Assembly (NCBI GenBank): GCA_037893245.1
Contig: JBAIAA010000669.1
Coordinates: forward strand, 806,001-870,000
Direction of reading: 5' to 3'
Length of the DNA stretch: 64,000 bases
Origin: Crossaster papposus
Lineage: Eukaryota; Echinodermata; Asteroidea; Velatida; Solasteridae
The notes beneath the pieces were generated by a model. It did not search any database. It saw nothing but the letters and a program-made list of their open reading frames with translations, and had not been told where the DNA came from. The position numbers and the translations under genes are program-made. Each line of letters begins with the position of its first letter. The stretch's first letter is position 1. This document shows positions 32,957-43,582 of this stretch, in pieces.

Positions 32957-33816
32957 TTATGTAGAAGATTGCTTTCCTTCGGGCTTGATGTACTTCTGGC
33001 CGTTTATGTACAGATCCCCGTTACGAAATACGGGCCTGCCACCGGATTCGTAGGCTTTCTTCATGACATCCCGCAGGTCTCGCTTTTTGACAACATCGAC
33101 GGCAGGAAGATCTTGCAGGAGAAACAAGGGCGAGTTGGCAAGGGCTCGTTTGGCGTTCCTCAGGACCTGTAGTCGCTCCGTCCGGTACAGGAATTTGACA
33201 AGGATATGACGAGGTTTGTCTGTCAGATCTGATGCAAATCTTGCTGAGCGACCAGTCCGATGTGCATTCTCGATTGCAATGTTTGGCATGTCGAATTTGG
33301 TTGTAAAGATGTCACTTGCCGTTTCGTAGGGTACTGCTGGATTCTCATTATAAGGGTCTCCGGCACTCCACCAATTCTCAGATTAAAGCCCCTAGAGTAG
33401 CGTTCTTGTTGTAGACTAGCCTCCTGAAGCTTATTAACTTTGGTCAGGGCCTCTTCCACTTGCTTCGCCATCTTGGAAGCCCGTTCGGCAAATAATATAT
33501 TTTCTGCTTGAAGATCTTCCACAGATTTGTTAGTGAATGTGATAGATTTCTCCATCTCTTCATGATTTTCCTCCATCTTTCCCATCCTGGTGAGTAGATC
33601 CCGTTGATTATTAATAACTTGGTCTAGCTTACCATGAATATCAGCTGCCATGTTCTTGATTTCCCGCCGCAGGCAAGAGATCTCATTGTCCGATGGGGGG
33701 CATTGTGATCTTGTGGTCGGCCCTTGGTCATCTGACGTGCTTGGCGCGGGAAGATCAGTACTCGGGACACCGGTTGACACATTTGAGCCCTTATTTTTAT
33801 CCTTTTTCGGCGGCAT
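32957..33816 (-). pseudogene. LINE ORF1: coiled-coil RNA-binding protein, one frameshift
   Basis: About 286 codons. The start MPPKKDKNKGSN has a strong Kozak context (GCCACC before ATG at 33816). A central heptad-rich coiled coil (LDQVINNQ through LQEASLQQERYSR) is followed by an L1-ORF1-like domain (NLRIGGVPE, then IENAHRTG and RHILVKFLYR). The two parts are in different frames, with a one-base loss at about 33347. ORF1 proteins of this kind bind element RNA and act as nucleic-acid chaperones. It lies 5' of ORF2 with a gap of about 290 bases. Confidence 0.82.
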
Positions 33817-34039
33817 GGTGGCGATATTAGAGTCTGCTTGCTGGTATAGAGCAGTGACGGTGAAAAATCGAGGTTTAATGAAGAGATGGAGTAGATATTG
33901 GCAGACTCTCACGGAGCAAGGAAAAAACACGTCCGTTCAGTTCGAGTCCATGTCCATTAAGATGTGTGTTAGTGTTAGTGTTGGATTAGGGTATAATATA
34001 GGCTATTATTGTATTGTATCATTTTCCAACGATTGCCGG

Positions 34040-34797
34040 CCGCCGTAACGCGATAAATTCATTTGAAAATCTGAAAAATCATCACGGTTTTGAAACTTTA
34101 TTAAATAAAACAACGTACACGACAGCTGTTTTTAAACTTTATTTTCACTTTATTGTATTTAAAAATCAACTCGTTTTTTTGAAGCATCTAGCTGTAAATA
34201 ATAATTTGCTATCACAAACTCATTTTAATTTCATATTATTACATTTAAACAATTTATTTTCTACAATATTTTCTACCTGTAACACGTCTCTTTTTAAAAG
34301 TGAAGAAGGAAAGATGCTTTGCCATAAAAAGCTATTATCCCAAATGAATACACCTCGATTGCCATACATGGAGACATATGTAATGTCCATTATGAACTAC
34401 CGTAGTTTTACGCGGAAGCCCAGTCGTCTGAACTTTCAACTGGAGAGTTAAAAATAGCAACTGGGTTTTCCCATGGAGCTACAACAAGGTTTTCCACCTC
34501 AAACGCTGCGCAGTTGTTGCACAAATACACATATAAATGGTGTCTACGGGAGTTGGGCTGTACTTCAACGTAAATTAAGAGAATTCATGTGTTAATATTT
34601 TGTGCGACACAACCCTTTTATCACCTCGATTTTGAGTGAAGCAGTACTACACTAGTACTAGGCTTGATCACACCTTGCCTTATCGGTTCGAAGTACATGT
34701 AGTTTTGCCATTATTCTTCCGCGGGATTTCTGGTGCTAAATATTTGTGGCTGATGAAGACCCCATCCAACTGACGAATCAGTTTTGAAAAATGAGTA
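34040..34797 (+). promoter_or_regulatory. TRIM 5' cassette, type I, for copy 4, donor base changed
   Basis: It matches the cassettes of copies 1, 6 and 7: CACGGTTTTGAAACTTTA, GTTTTACGCGGAAGCCCAGT, GTTAAAAATAGCAACTGG and GACCCCATCCAACTGACGAA. At the conserved donor the other copies have AAAAGTGAGTAC, but this one has AAAAATGAGTAC (changed base at 34791), which destroys the GT. If the first-exon model is right, copy 4 would need another donor or start its transcript elsewhere. Confidence 0.5.
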
Positions 34798-34799
34798 CA

Positions 34800-35702
34800 T
34801 TGTACATCAAGTTGAATAGATTCATGTAATTGATTTTTTAATAAGTGAAATAGGTTAGTATTTTATAGTAAACACGCCTGATATTCGTAAAAGAACGATT
34901 CGTTTTGGGGGGATTGTATTGTATGTACATGTACATGTACAATGCAGTCTGTTTGCTCTACCTATTTCCGGGTAAAAAAATGTCACTTTCTCGGTCAAAA
35001 AGAAAAGTGTTATTTTGACCATGAAAAGGATAGAAGCAAATATATTTTCATATTCAGAATCCTATGTGCACTCTAACCCTCAATAGGTTTAAAAAGCCAT
35101 AGTCCGGGAGCCCAGCCAGGTTTAATCATAATTTTGAGTGCAAAAAGTTTAAAGCGTGGGATATGTTGGGGTGACTGGGACAAATGCAAAATGGGTTTTC
35201 TTAAGTTTGGCGAGTAGTGCGTTGGGTGGGGGGAGCCCCTGACAGACCCCCTAACATTTGATTTATTCATACTCTTCAGTGCAAACATAATTTCTTCACG
35301 AGTCGAAAGTTTATCGTGTACTGAATAGGATTTGTATACTTAAGAACAATATAATTGGTGCTAAGTACGCCTAAGAAGGTCTTTAATTAGTGCTATATAA
35401 GTACACGTTTTATCATAATTTTGAGTGCAAGGAATGACAAATACACCTGTGACTCAAATTTCTTTGATCATAACTAAGAGGCCCGTAACTATACTCTATC
35501 GCTGTTTCCGCATACTATGCTCTCCCCATTTCCGGGTAAAAATTGAAACTTTCTCGGTAATTTTGCGACCGAGAAAATGTCGCGTTCTCAGTCAAAATGA
35601 ACGAGAAAAATCTCATTTGTTTTACTTAGAAAGTGCCATTTTGACCATGGAAAGGATAGAGCAAATATAACTTAATCAGTCTGACCGCGTGTGTACCTAT
35701 AG
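34800..35702. other. Putative 5' intron of copy 4
   Basis: No gene. The module CCCATTTCCGGGTAAAAA...TTTCTCGGTC...TTTTGACCATG...GGATAGAGCAAATAT occurs twice (about 34965-35050 and 35520-35690), as it does upstream of copy 6. The piece between (about 35060-35410), with AATCATAATTTTGAGTGC repeated near 35125 and 35410, has no counterpart at copy 6 and is probably inserted. Confidence 0.5.
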
Positions 35703-35829
35703 CCCTACAAATATGGCTGTATTTATTGCCTCTCTTTGTCTATAATCTTGTAACCATTACAGGCGACAAGATTATAATGGCAACAAAATAAGACACAAGA
35801 CAAGAGTTAATTACAGCTTTATTTGTAGA
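35703..35829. repeat. Hairpin module upstream of copy 4
   Basis: CCCTACAAATATGGCTGTAT on the left, the CTTGTAACCATTACAGGCGACAAG core and TTACAGCTTTATTTGTAGAG on the right. It is the same element as 2501-2639, with scattered changes in the arms. Downstream, near 35913-35936, is a C-run. Confidence 0.65.
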
Positions 35830-36001
35830 GTGAGTGTGCACTCTTCTCCATTTTACAGCTCCATGGTACCTCCCAACCTCAGCCACCCCCCTCCTAAGCC
35901 CCCCTTCCTAAGCCAAGCCCCCCCCCCCCCCCCCCCTTCCTGTCGCACACTTTGAGTATTCCTAAGTTGTTTTGTTCTTTTTCGTTAGGATCATAATCAC
36001 A

Positions 36002-37915
36002 ATGGCGGAGGCAGCAGCCCGAACCGTGTTGGACACAATAAGCCAGGGGCATCTGGAATGTCCGATCTGCTGCGATCGATTCAAGGATCCTAAGATGTTA
36101 GACTGTCTTCATAGCTTCTGCCTGAACTGTCTGGGAGAGATGGTGAGCAAACAGAATGCAGAGGCGGCGAAGATAACATGTCCAGTCTGCAGGAGAGAGA
36201 CGGACGTTACTGACGAAGGAGTGCAGAGTCTGTCTTCTAGCTTCTTTCTGATATCTCTGGTCGATGAGATAAACAAACAAGAGCAGTTATTAGGAAAGGT
36301 AACTACTACTATTGCGACTTGTGAATCATGTGCAGAAGACAATGAGGTCGTGTCGAGATGCCTTGACTGCAAGGAGAACATCTGCAAGAAATGCCAAGAG
36401 GCGCACCGTCGCTTGAAGTCCACCAAAGACCATCGCATCATTCAAGCGGAAGACTTGGACAAACCGAGGGCTTCACCAACAGATGCTACTAAGACTGCCA
36501 CACCAAAATGTCGAAAACATAGTGATCAAGCCATATGCTTTCACTGTGAGACTTGTGATGTGTTGATTTGCGGCATTTGTGTTGCAACTGAGCACCGAAC
36601 AGCTGCTGAACATAAGTTAATTGATATCGGTGACGCCATCAAATCATTCCGTGAGAGTGTCAATAACATATTGCAACAGTTCCAGAAAAGCAAAGAGCAA
36701 TTTGCATCAAACGAAGACTCTATCAAACATGCACGAAATAGATTGCAAACGAAACTGGCTCAGGCTTGCAATAACATTTCTGCAAAAGCCGAGGCAGAAA
36801 TTGCTAAAATCAGAAGCAAAGCAAAGGTAATCACCGAACAAGTCAACAAAATATGTCAGGAGAGAGACAACGAGTACGAAAAGGCGCTCATGCGCAACCG
36901 TGACCATATGGAACGCGCAGATCAGATCGTCACGGCCGTAAACGACTTGATGAGTCAAGTCGATGATTTTGAGCTCTTGGAACTTAAACCGAAGGTGATG
37001 CACAACTTGGAATTACAGAAGGAGCTCAAGTGCGAACCGGCAAAGGTGGATCTTTCGTTCATTGGCGTCAAATGTCAAGATGTCGTCAGTGAAAAGGATC
37101 TTGGGAAGATATTGCTCAAAGAGAAGTGGCAGGTGAAGGAAGAGTTCGGCAAGAAAGGAAACGGTGACGAGGAATTCCAATTCGCCAGAAGTGTTGCATG
37201 TTTCAGCAACGGGGACATTGCTGTTACAGACGAACTGCTAACTCGCCTATCGCTATTTACCTCCACTGGGCGTTTCAAAACTTCGACCACTCAAAGCGGT
37301 CATCAGCTGGACGCTCCTCGGGGCATTGCTGTCACCTCAGACGATCTGCTTTTTGTCACCGACAAAAATAAAGTGAAGGTTTTTGACGGCAATCTTCAGT
37401 TGATTCGCGAATTCACACCATCTAAGGAAGAGGCAAGTCAGTTAACCGCTATTGCGCTAGACGCAGCTGGAGAACGACTAGCTGTGGCTGACTTTGGCAG
37501 GAAAGTTGTTTCTGTGCATTTGCTTGATGGCTCGTTAGTAGCGACTATTCCAAATGAAAATGTGACATATTATTTAGCGATAGATGATATGGAGCGCCTG
37601 CTCATTCCTAACTGCGAAAATAAAATCCTCTCCTGCGTAGACCTCAAGGGCAATGAGGTGTTTAGTATCAATACACTTGTGGACAAACATCCTGCGAGTC
37701 CTACCGGGATCCTTTGTAACAGTCGCGGTTACTTTAATGTAGCTGTTCATTACGGTGGTAGGGGAAACTCAAAAATACAGCAGTACGACCCAAAGGGATC
37801 ACTGGTAGGAACTGTAGCCGAAAAGCTGTACAATCCGCTAGAAATGGCCTATACACCCACTGGCGACGTGGTTGTTGCAGACATACATTCCATCAATATC
37901 TTGCAGCGGATGTGA
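36002..37915 (+). CDS. TRIM-NHL protein, copy 4, intact
   Basis: Predicted 637-residue TRIM-NHL protein from the conserved ATG, 13 bases after an AG (35987-35988) that ends a pyrimidine tract. The frame is open ten codons further upstream, but that part is the acceptor region. The RING set is complete (C20 to C63). In B-box 2 an extra alanine lies between the last two zinc-binding histidines (HRTAAEH, against HRTAEH in copies 1-3), which could alter zinc binding. NHL sites TDELLTR and HYGGRGNS are particular to this copy or shared only with copy 3. The body and 3' flank match copy 2, but the 5' cassette is type I, so the gene looks recombinant. Confidence 0.93.
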   Translation: MAEAAARTVLDTISQGHLECPICCDRFKDPKMLDCLHSFCLNCLGEMVSKQNAEAAKITCPVCRRETDVTDEGVQSLSSSFFLISLVDEINKQEQLLGKVTTTIATCESCAEDNEVVSRCLDCKENICKKCQEAHRRLKSTKDHRIIQAEDLDKPRASPTDATKTATPKCRKHSDQAICFHCETCDVLICGICVATEHRTAAEHKLIDIGDAIKSFRESVNNILQQFQKSKEQFASNEDSIKHARNRLQTKLAQACNNISAKAEAEIAKIRSKAKVITEQVNKICQERDNEYEKALMRNRDHMERADQIVTAVNDLMSQVDDFELLELKPKVMHNLELQKELKCEPAKVDLSFIGVKCQDVVSEKDLGKILLKEKWQVKEEFGKKGNGDEEFQFARSVACFSNGDIAVTDELLTRLSLFTSTGRFKTSTTQSGHQLDAPRGIAVTSDDLLFVTDKNKVKVFDGNLQLIREFTPSKEEASQLTAIALDAAGERLAVADFGRKVVSVHLLDGSLVATIPNENVTYYLAIDDMERLLIPNCENKILSCVDLKGNEVFSINTLVDKHPASPTGILCNSRGYFNVAVHYGGRGNSKIQQYDPKGSLVGTVAEKLYNPLEMAYTPTGDVVVADIHSINILQRM

Positions 37916-39144
37916 ATTGTCCACGAGGCACTGCTGCTTACTTGATTCAGAGCCAACCACATCTGCTATGGGATCTATGCTCAAGTACCCCATCAGAGGA
38001 AAGAAAAGGCGAGCTGGGGGAGTCATTAGACGACTTCAATTTAAGGCCGTTTTCCCAATCTCAGCTTTGTCGCCGTCTGTGGCTTCGTTTAGCAGTTTGG
38101 CAATGGTGATGGAGCCGGAGATTAATTAGGCTAACCTAAAAGTGCGTGCCGAGATTTATCACTGAGTCGGGGGACAAAAATCTCAGAAATTATTATTTTT
38201 GATGTGTGAGGTGCTGGCAACCGCTTAGACTCGATTGTCTCGTTCCCGTATAGTGAAATTGAGTTTTTCATAGTGAAGGCAACTCCCAAAAAGTAAAAAC
38301 CACTCAAAAAGAGTAAATGTTCACTTTTCCGAGGAACCTTATAAAGGACAACTATAAAAGAGCTGTCTTCATATGGCTGGAGTAGTTTCCCTTTTTTTGC
38401 AGTTTTTTACTCTGAAAAGGTAAATTTCACTTTTTTTGTTAGTGAACCGTTCATTTTTATACATTTAGAGAGTTGATCTGTGTTTAGGTTTTAGCACATC
38501 CGGGGGGATATGGGGTGCCGCGTTGATTGTTTGATCAGAGCTGCTAAGTTCCCAGCATACTGTACTAACGCGGTCCTGCTTGATGAGTCGGTGGCACATG
38601 TGGACATCATACGGCGCTTCGTTCGTGCTGCGTGCTGCATCGGCCCTGGAGTAGTTTATTCGACGACAAAACATGTTCCTTATAACTTAATCTGATGTCT
38701 ACTAAAACGGTACTTCCAAGAGCTTAAAGATCCAAAAACCTTATAAAATCATAATAAATCACACGATGTGACATCACATGACTACCGATGACGTCATCGC
38801 GACAAAAAGGATCGATATTTGGCGAAACAGCTCTTGTTTTCGTGAATTCTATATTTTTGGCTCGCTAGTTGAACCAAGTTCAGAACTGAAGAGACTACAA
38901 AATAACTATTTATGTATGTAGTATGTAGTATGCATGAGTTTGTATCCGCATTCAAATAGTTTACGTAGAACAATAGAGGACAATTGACATAAAGTCCACG
39001 ATTATATATTCGTGTACAAAACCTATGGAAGGCCTTCCAGAAACGTTAAAGTACTACAAACAAAAGAGGGACAATAGGGGGTCCATGATAAAAGGTGTTT
39101 ACACACACGGGTGTGTAGGTTTCTGAATTTGGTACCCTGTCGAG
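37916..39144. repeat. 3' flank of copy 4
   Basis: Non-coding and paralogous to 15340-16397 plus 17203-17269. It has the same CACTC/GAGTG hairpin field (about 38255-38330) and GATCTGTGTTTAGG block. It contains the uninterrupted target site of the solo LTR at about 39070-39085. Confidence 0.7.
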
Positions 39145-39999
39145 ACCTAAACACCATGGTGGATAATGGGAGGTGGGTCTCCACAGGGTAATTTCTATAG
39201 ATTAGTAGTTCTCCACAAGAAATTTCAGAAAATGTGTTATTTTATTTTACTAAAATTACTTTAAAACGGGTTGAGATGTGGGTTAGGGTTAGTGTTTGGG
39301 TTAGGGTATAATATATGGTATATAATTGTATTGTATTACTTTTCAACGAGTGAAAGCTCTGAGTGCCTCGTATACGACAAATTAAATACCCAGCACGATA
39401 GAGGAGACTCCCTCTATCTTGCTCCTATGCCATACACACTTGACTATTATGCCATATACACTGTTTAAACACTGTTTAAACAGTTGTGTATACAACGACA
39501 ACAACCCGGTTTGTTCACGTGTCCTGCTTAAACAGCGGACAACATTTGTTTAAGCAGGGCACTTGGACAACCGAGGTTGTTAAACAAGTTTAACCAACAG
39601 CATTTTAACAGTGTATTGCTACCTGACACATGCCCCAGATACCTAAACAGAATTCCTGGGATTCCGAGAACAACCATCCTCAACGTTGTATCCTTGTGGA
39701 GACATCTCTTTGGTCTCGTTTTCAAAATGGTTAGAAAGTCGAGCACCTTTTCCAAAATGCTTCTATTTCAACCACAATTAAATTCCTAGGTTGAAATGTT
39801 AACAAAATATACCCTATATTATACCCTAACCCAAACACTAACCCTAACCCACATCCTAACCCTAGTTTGTGAGAAGTTTGAGTAAAATTCAAAAATCTAT
39901 TTCGTGAAAATTTTTGTGGAGACCTATTCATCTATAGAAATTACATTGGGGATACCTTTTGACTCCCGTTGTCCAAATTGTATTCATTAATTGTGCCCC
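39145..39999. repeat. Foldback element with TTAGGG-like arms, second copy
   Basis: Paralogue of 17270-18119. GTGGGTTAGGGTTAGTG on the left is mirrored by CACTAACCCTAACCCAC on the right. The internal hairpin GTCCTGCTTAAACAG is retained. The right end joins CCATTATATTCGG without the 1.7 kb insert seen at 18120. Confidence 0.75.
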
Positions 40000-40957
40000 C
40001 ATTATATTCGGTTTTAGTTAAAAATAATAATGGGATTGTAATTGCCATGTCTGGTGTTATTTGGAGCGGTTGCTATACAGAGTTGATGCTGACATTCTCG
40101 AGAGATGTTTTGATTTATTTCAGTTTATTATCTTTGTAACTCTTACCTGAAATACAAGTGAATCGGTCACTATAAACAATTGAACATGGTGTACCCTAGT
40201 GTAACATGTGTTATGTTGGAACATATTTGTCAACATATCCCTTGTAATTTATATGCAATAACTTTACATGTATGGCTCCATTTTGTGGTCATTTAATAGT
40301 AAGCTGAGGTTTATACAATAAATCTTGCAACATGTCAAAAAGATGTGAAAGAAATGCGTTGTACTTGTTACATATGATAAGACCTAAATATTTAATTAAA
40401 TTTCAAATTACTCTGAAAACCAATGTTTGAATGGTACAAAACTTTTCCAAATCTGTCCAACATCCAAGACAAACGGGAACAAATAATCAAATAATTTAGT
40501 TGATATATGGCATGAAACTAGAAATATACCAACATGTCACACTTTGTATCTGAACTTCATGGAATGGTCCATTCGGAAATAAACTTTCAATTTTATTATT
40601 AGATATTATTTTTTAGAAACATCCAGTTGTAAACAATAATTGTTTATTACCAAACTAATTTCAATTTCAGATTATTAAATTTAAACATATTTCCCACCCT
40701 TTAATACCCGTGGGGAGGAGAGATAATTGCCATGAAAAGCTATTATTCAAAATGAATACACCTCGATTGCAAATAAATAATGTGAATATTTCACAGGATA
40801 ATATTCTTTCCTGCGAATGGAGACATATGTAATGTCCATTATGAACTTCCGTAGCCTTACGCTGAAGGCCTGCGCGCGCACAATGTCGTTTGAACGGCAA
40901 GGGCCTAGAGGGCGCGCGCTTTTCCCCATAGGGTTCCACTCACTGACCTCTACACCT

Positions 40958-41208
40958 GGGCCCAATTTCTTGGCTCTGTTAACCGCAGAATTCCTCGCTT
41001 ACAGTCACCATTTTCCGCTAACCGCGATAGCAGAAAAATTATTTGCTTACCCTGTAAGCGCAGAATCCTTAGTTACGGGTTCTACGCATGCTCAGAGACC
41101 AAAATTTCTCGCTAACGTGTGAAATACGTTTACCGTAAGCACCGAATTTTCTGCTATGATAAGCAGGAATTTTTTGCTAACGGTAAGCAGAGCCAAGAAA
41201 TTGGGCCC
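40958..41208. mobile_element. MITE with 21-bp perfect terminal inverted repeats
   Basis: 251 bp starting with a 21-base terminal repeat, GGGCCCAATTTCTTGGCTCT plus G, and ending with its exact complement at 41188-41208. The interior repeats CGCTAAC, TTGCTTACC and GTAAGC motifs. It is non-coding. It interrupts the left arm of a larger hairpin repeat (CACTGACCTCTACACC ... TGGACGG). A target duplication of CCTGG is possible if the outermost bases are assigned to it, but this is ambiguous. Confidence 0.88.
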
Positions 41209-41245
41209 TGGACGGACCATTGTCCATATTATGCTGTGCTAACAC

Positions 41246-41466
41246 TTGAAGTCGGCGCGAACTGGAAGTGCAACATGGCGGACCCGAGACGTCACTGCTG
41301 TGAGCCAATGAAATGTCCAGGTGTGGAGGTCAGCGGATTTATTCTGTACATTTTGTATTTATAAACATTACGTAATACGTATCGTACCAACACCTGGACA
41401 TTTCATTGGCTCACAGAGTCACGTCGTGGGTCCGCCATGTTGCACTTCTCCGCATGCCGACTTCAA
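41246..41466. repeat. Inverted repeat with ATGGCGGACCC arms
   Basis: The arms 41246-41326 and 41389-41466 are reverse complements: GTGCAACATGGCGGACCC against GGGTCCGCCATGTTGCAC, and GTGAGCCAATGAAATGTCC against GGACATTTCATTGGCTCAC. The loop of about 60 bases is A/T rich. With flanking ACTGACCTCTACA and AGGTCAGTGG it forms a larger foldback that was later hit by the MITE at 40958. Confidence 0.82.
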
Positions 41467-41505
41467 AATGAAACAATGATGATCTGTCCATGTATAGAGG
41501 TCAGT

Positions 41506-41980
41506 GGTTCCACTACATTAAATACGGCGCTCATTGTAACCAACACAACAATTGAAAGAAAGAGCGCCGCCTGGTGACGCTCATGAGTAAAGTGGCCATA
41601 TTTTTTTGACTGGAAATCAAAGATTAAGACTCCTAGAACAATTTTCTTTTCAAATTTATGGGGGTTGACCGAATGAATTTTTTGTTATACTCCCCTCCAC
41701 ACAAACCACCCTAAACTGGTGGCCCAGCTCTGAGCCCAGGTATCAATGTAGCCCCCCGCCTCTATGCCAAATAGACCCACGTATTGGTCTTTTTTTGGTG
41801 AACGGAATCCCCCGAGTTGGAAGCCACGGGTCACCAATTCTTGATTTCCACAATTATTTCTACAATCAGTCCAATGTAGGCCTATAGGCCCCAGGGACCT
41901 CTTATTCAAAATTACCGGAGGGATCACAAAATATTAATGAGCTCGCGCGCAGTCATTTTCACTGATTTAGTCACATGCAC
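41506..41980. repeat. 470-bp direct repeat, first copy
   Basis: From GGTTCCACTACATTAAATAC to TTTAGTCACATGCAC. It is nearly identical to 42156-42622. The small differences are single bases and a few indels (for example TTTTTTTGACT against TTTTGTTGACT). Non-coding. Confidence 0.9.
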
Positions 41981-42155
41981 CCTTTAATAGCACTTACTGG
42001 GGCCTTTGGTGAGAAAAATGGGACTCAAAACAATGAAAATTTACCTAAAATACAGTAACCACTTCAACAAATTAAATGCGGTGGACTTGCTGTTCTAAAA
42101 TGGCGCGTAAATTGGCGCGCTACAGTTTAGTGCGCCGCCATCTTTGATTCATATA

Positions 42156-42622
42156 GGTTCCACTACATTAAATACGGCGCTCATTGTAACCAACACAACA
42201 ATTGAAAGAAAGAGCGCCGCCTGGTGACGCTCATGAGTAGAGTGGCCATATTTTGTTGACTGGAAATCAAAGATTAAGACTCCTAGAACAATTTTCTTTT
42301 CAAATTTATGGGGGTTGACCGAATAATTTTTTTGTTATACTCCCCTCCACACAAACCACCCCTAAACTGGTGGCCCAGCTCTGGGCCCAGGTATCAATGT
42401 AGCCCCCCGCCTCTATGCCAAATAGACCCACGTATTGGTCTTTTTGTGAACGGAATCCCCCGAGTTGGAAGCCACGGGTCACCAATTCTTGATTTCCACA
42501 ATTATTTCTACAATCAGTCCAATGTATAGGCCCCATGGACCTCTTATTCAAAATTACCGGAGGGATCACAAAATATTAATGAGCTCACGCGCAGTCATTT
42601 TCACTGATTTAGTCACATGCAC
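42156..42622. repeat. 470-bp direct repeat, second copy
   Basis: The copy of 41506-41980, separated from it by 175 bases that contain ATGGCGCGTAAATTGGCGCG. Its right end abuts the resumed TRIM cassette sequence (TCATAGTGAGTAATTGTGC). The pair could be a small tandem duplication or the direct repeats of a short inserted element. Confidence 0.88.
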
Positions 42623-43245
42623 TCATAGTGAGTAATTGTGCTGCAGCAATGCCTCCTCATCAAATACTGCGCAGTTGTTGAACAAATACATGTACATGTA
42701 CACAGGATGCTGCGGTAGTCGATACGTACCTTGTTTCGATAAGTACAACTACACAAGTGATCACCTTTCGCCGCTCGAAAGTATACCGGCGGTACCTGGA
42801 CCGGTGGAAGGCCATTCTTGTGTTTTACACGCAACGAAAATGTGGTTGAAGACCACATCCAACTGACGAATCAGTTTTAAAAAGTGAGTATAGTGTAGTT
42901 GTAGTACAATACATATGAATCATGTTACATGTAATACACATTACATGTTGCACAGATTCAATGTGATTGGGTGTTGCTTGAATCATGCCTGATTCGTAAG
43001 ATAAAGGAACGATTAGCTTTTGTAGTCTGTAATAGAACACAATAATTGATTCTGAATCTGAACTAAGTTGCTCTGTTCATTTCCGTGAAAAAAATGACAC
43101 TTTTTTTCGGTCAAAATTTGATCGAAAATGTCACTTTCTCAATCGAAATGACATTTTTGTGGACTCGGAAAAGTGTCGTTTTGACCAAGAAGCGCGGATA
43201 AAGAAAATATTCACTCTGACCTATAGTGATGGCCGGTTACACCCC

Positions 43246-43380
43246 TACGTACCGCCGCCCCCACGTTCCGCCGCCCCCCACGTTCCGACGCCCCCACGTT
43301 CCGACGCCCCCCACGTTCCGACGCCCCCCACGTTCCATCGCCCCCACGTTCTGACGCCCCCCACGTTCCGACACCCCCCA
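43246..43380. repeat. 17-bp minisatellite, about 8 units (paralogue of 21490-22748)
   Basis: It has the same unit as the large array (CCCCCCACGTTCCGACG), with several units one C short and with changes such as CCATCG and TTCTGACG. It lies at the equivalent place in the intron of copy 5. The contrast in length with the copy 3 array is about nine-fold. Confidence 0.93.
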
Positions 43381-43582
43381 AACTCCAACATTTGTACAAG
43401 TCTCATTCATTTCTGTCCTGAACCTGACAGAATTCAACAGGGTCTCCCCGGCTTTTTAGTACTGAGTTGCTACTATAGTTGCTATGGTTTGATACCAAAC
43501 CTACCAAAACCTAGCAAAACCTGCAGTTGGTGTTTGATGGGTTTGGGTATATTGCTTTTAATATTACCCATTGTACACCCCT

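Larger units (their letters stand above)
29191..33956 (-). mobile_element. Nearly full-length non-LTR retrotransposon (CR1/L2-like LINE)
   Basis: About 4.77 kb on the minus strand: a short 5' UTR, ORF1 (33816 to 32957), ORF2 with endonuclease and reverse transcriptase (32665 to 29499), a 3' UTR, and a 3' tail that on the plus strand is ATTCA repeated about seven times (29191-29226). It splits sequence that is continuous at 50730 (CTAGGGTTAAGATGTG), so the boundaries are known to within a few bases. Only one frameshift in each ORF is apparent, so the insertion is young. The target duplication is at most a few bases and ambiguous. Confidence 0.92.
40000..42883 (+). promoter_or_regulatory. TRIM 5' cassette, type II, for copy 5, split by nested repeats
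   Basis: 40000-40925 and 42626-42883 together equal the cassette of copy 3. Between them are 1.7 kb of nested repeats that are absent at 20820. It ends TTTTAAAAA/GTGAGTAT with GT at 42884-42885. The likely acceptor is AG 45666-45667. No coding frame is evident. Confidence 0.45.

Noticed and set aside
41506-42622. LTR pair of a small retrotransposon
   Set aside because: The 470-bp direct repeats lack TG...CA ends, and the 175-base spacer has no primer site or genes that I can see. Left as direct repeats.
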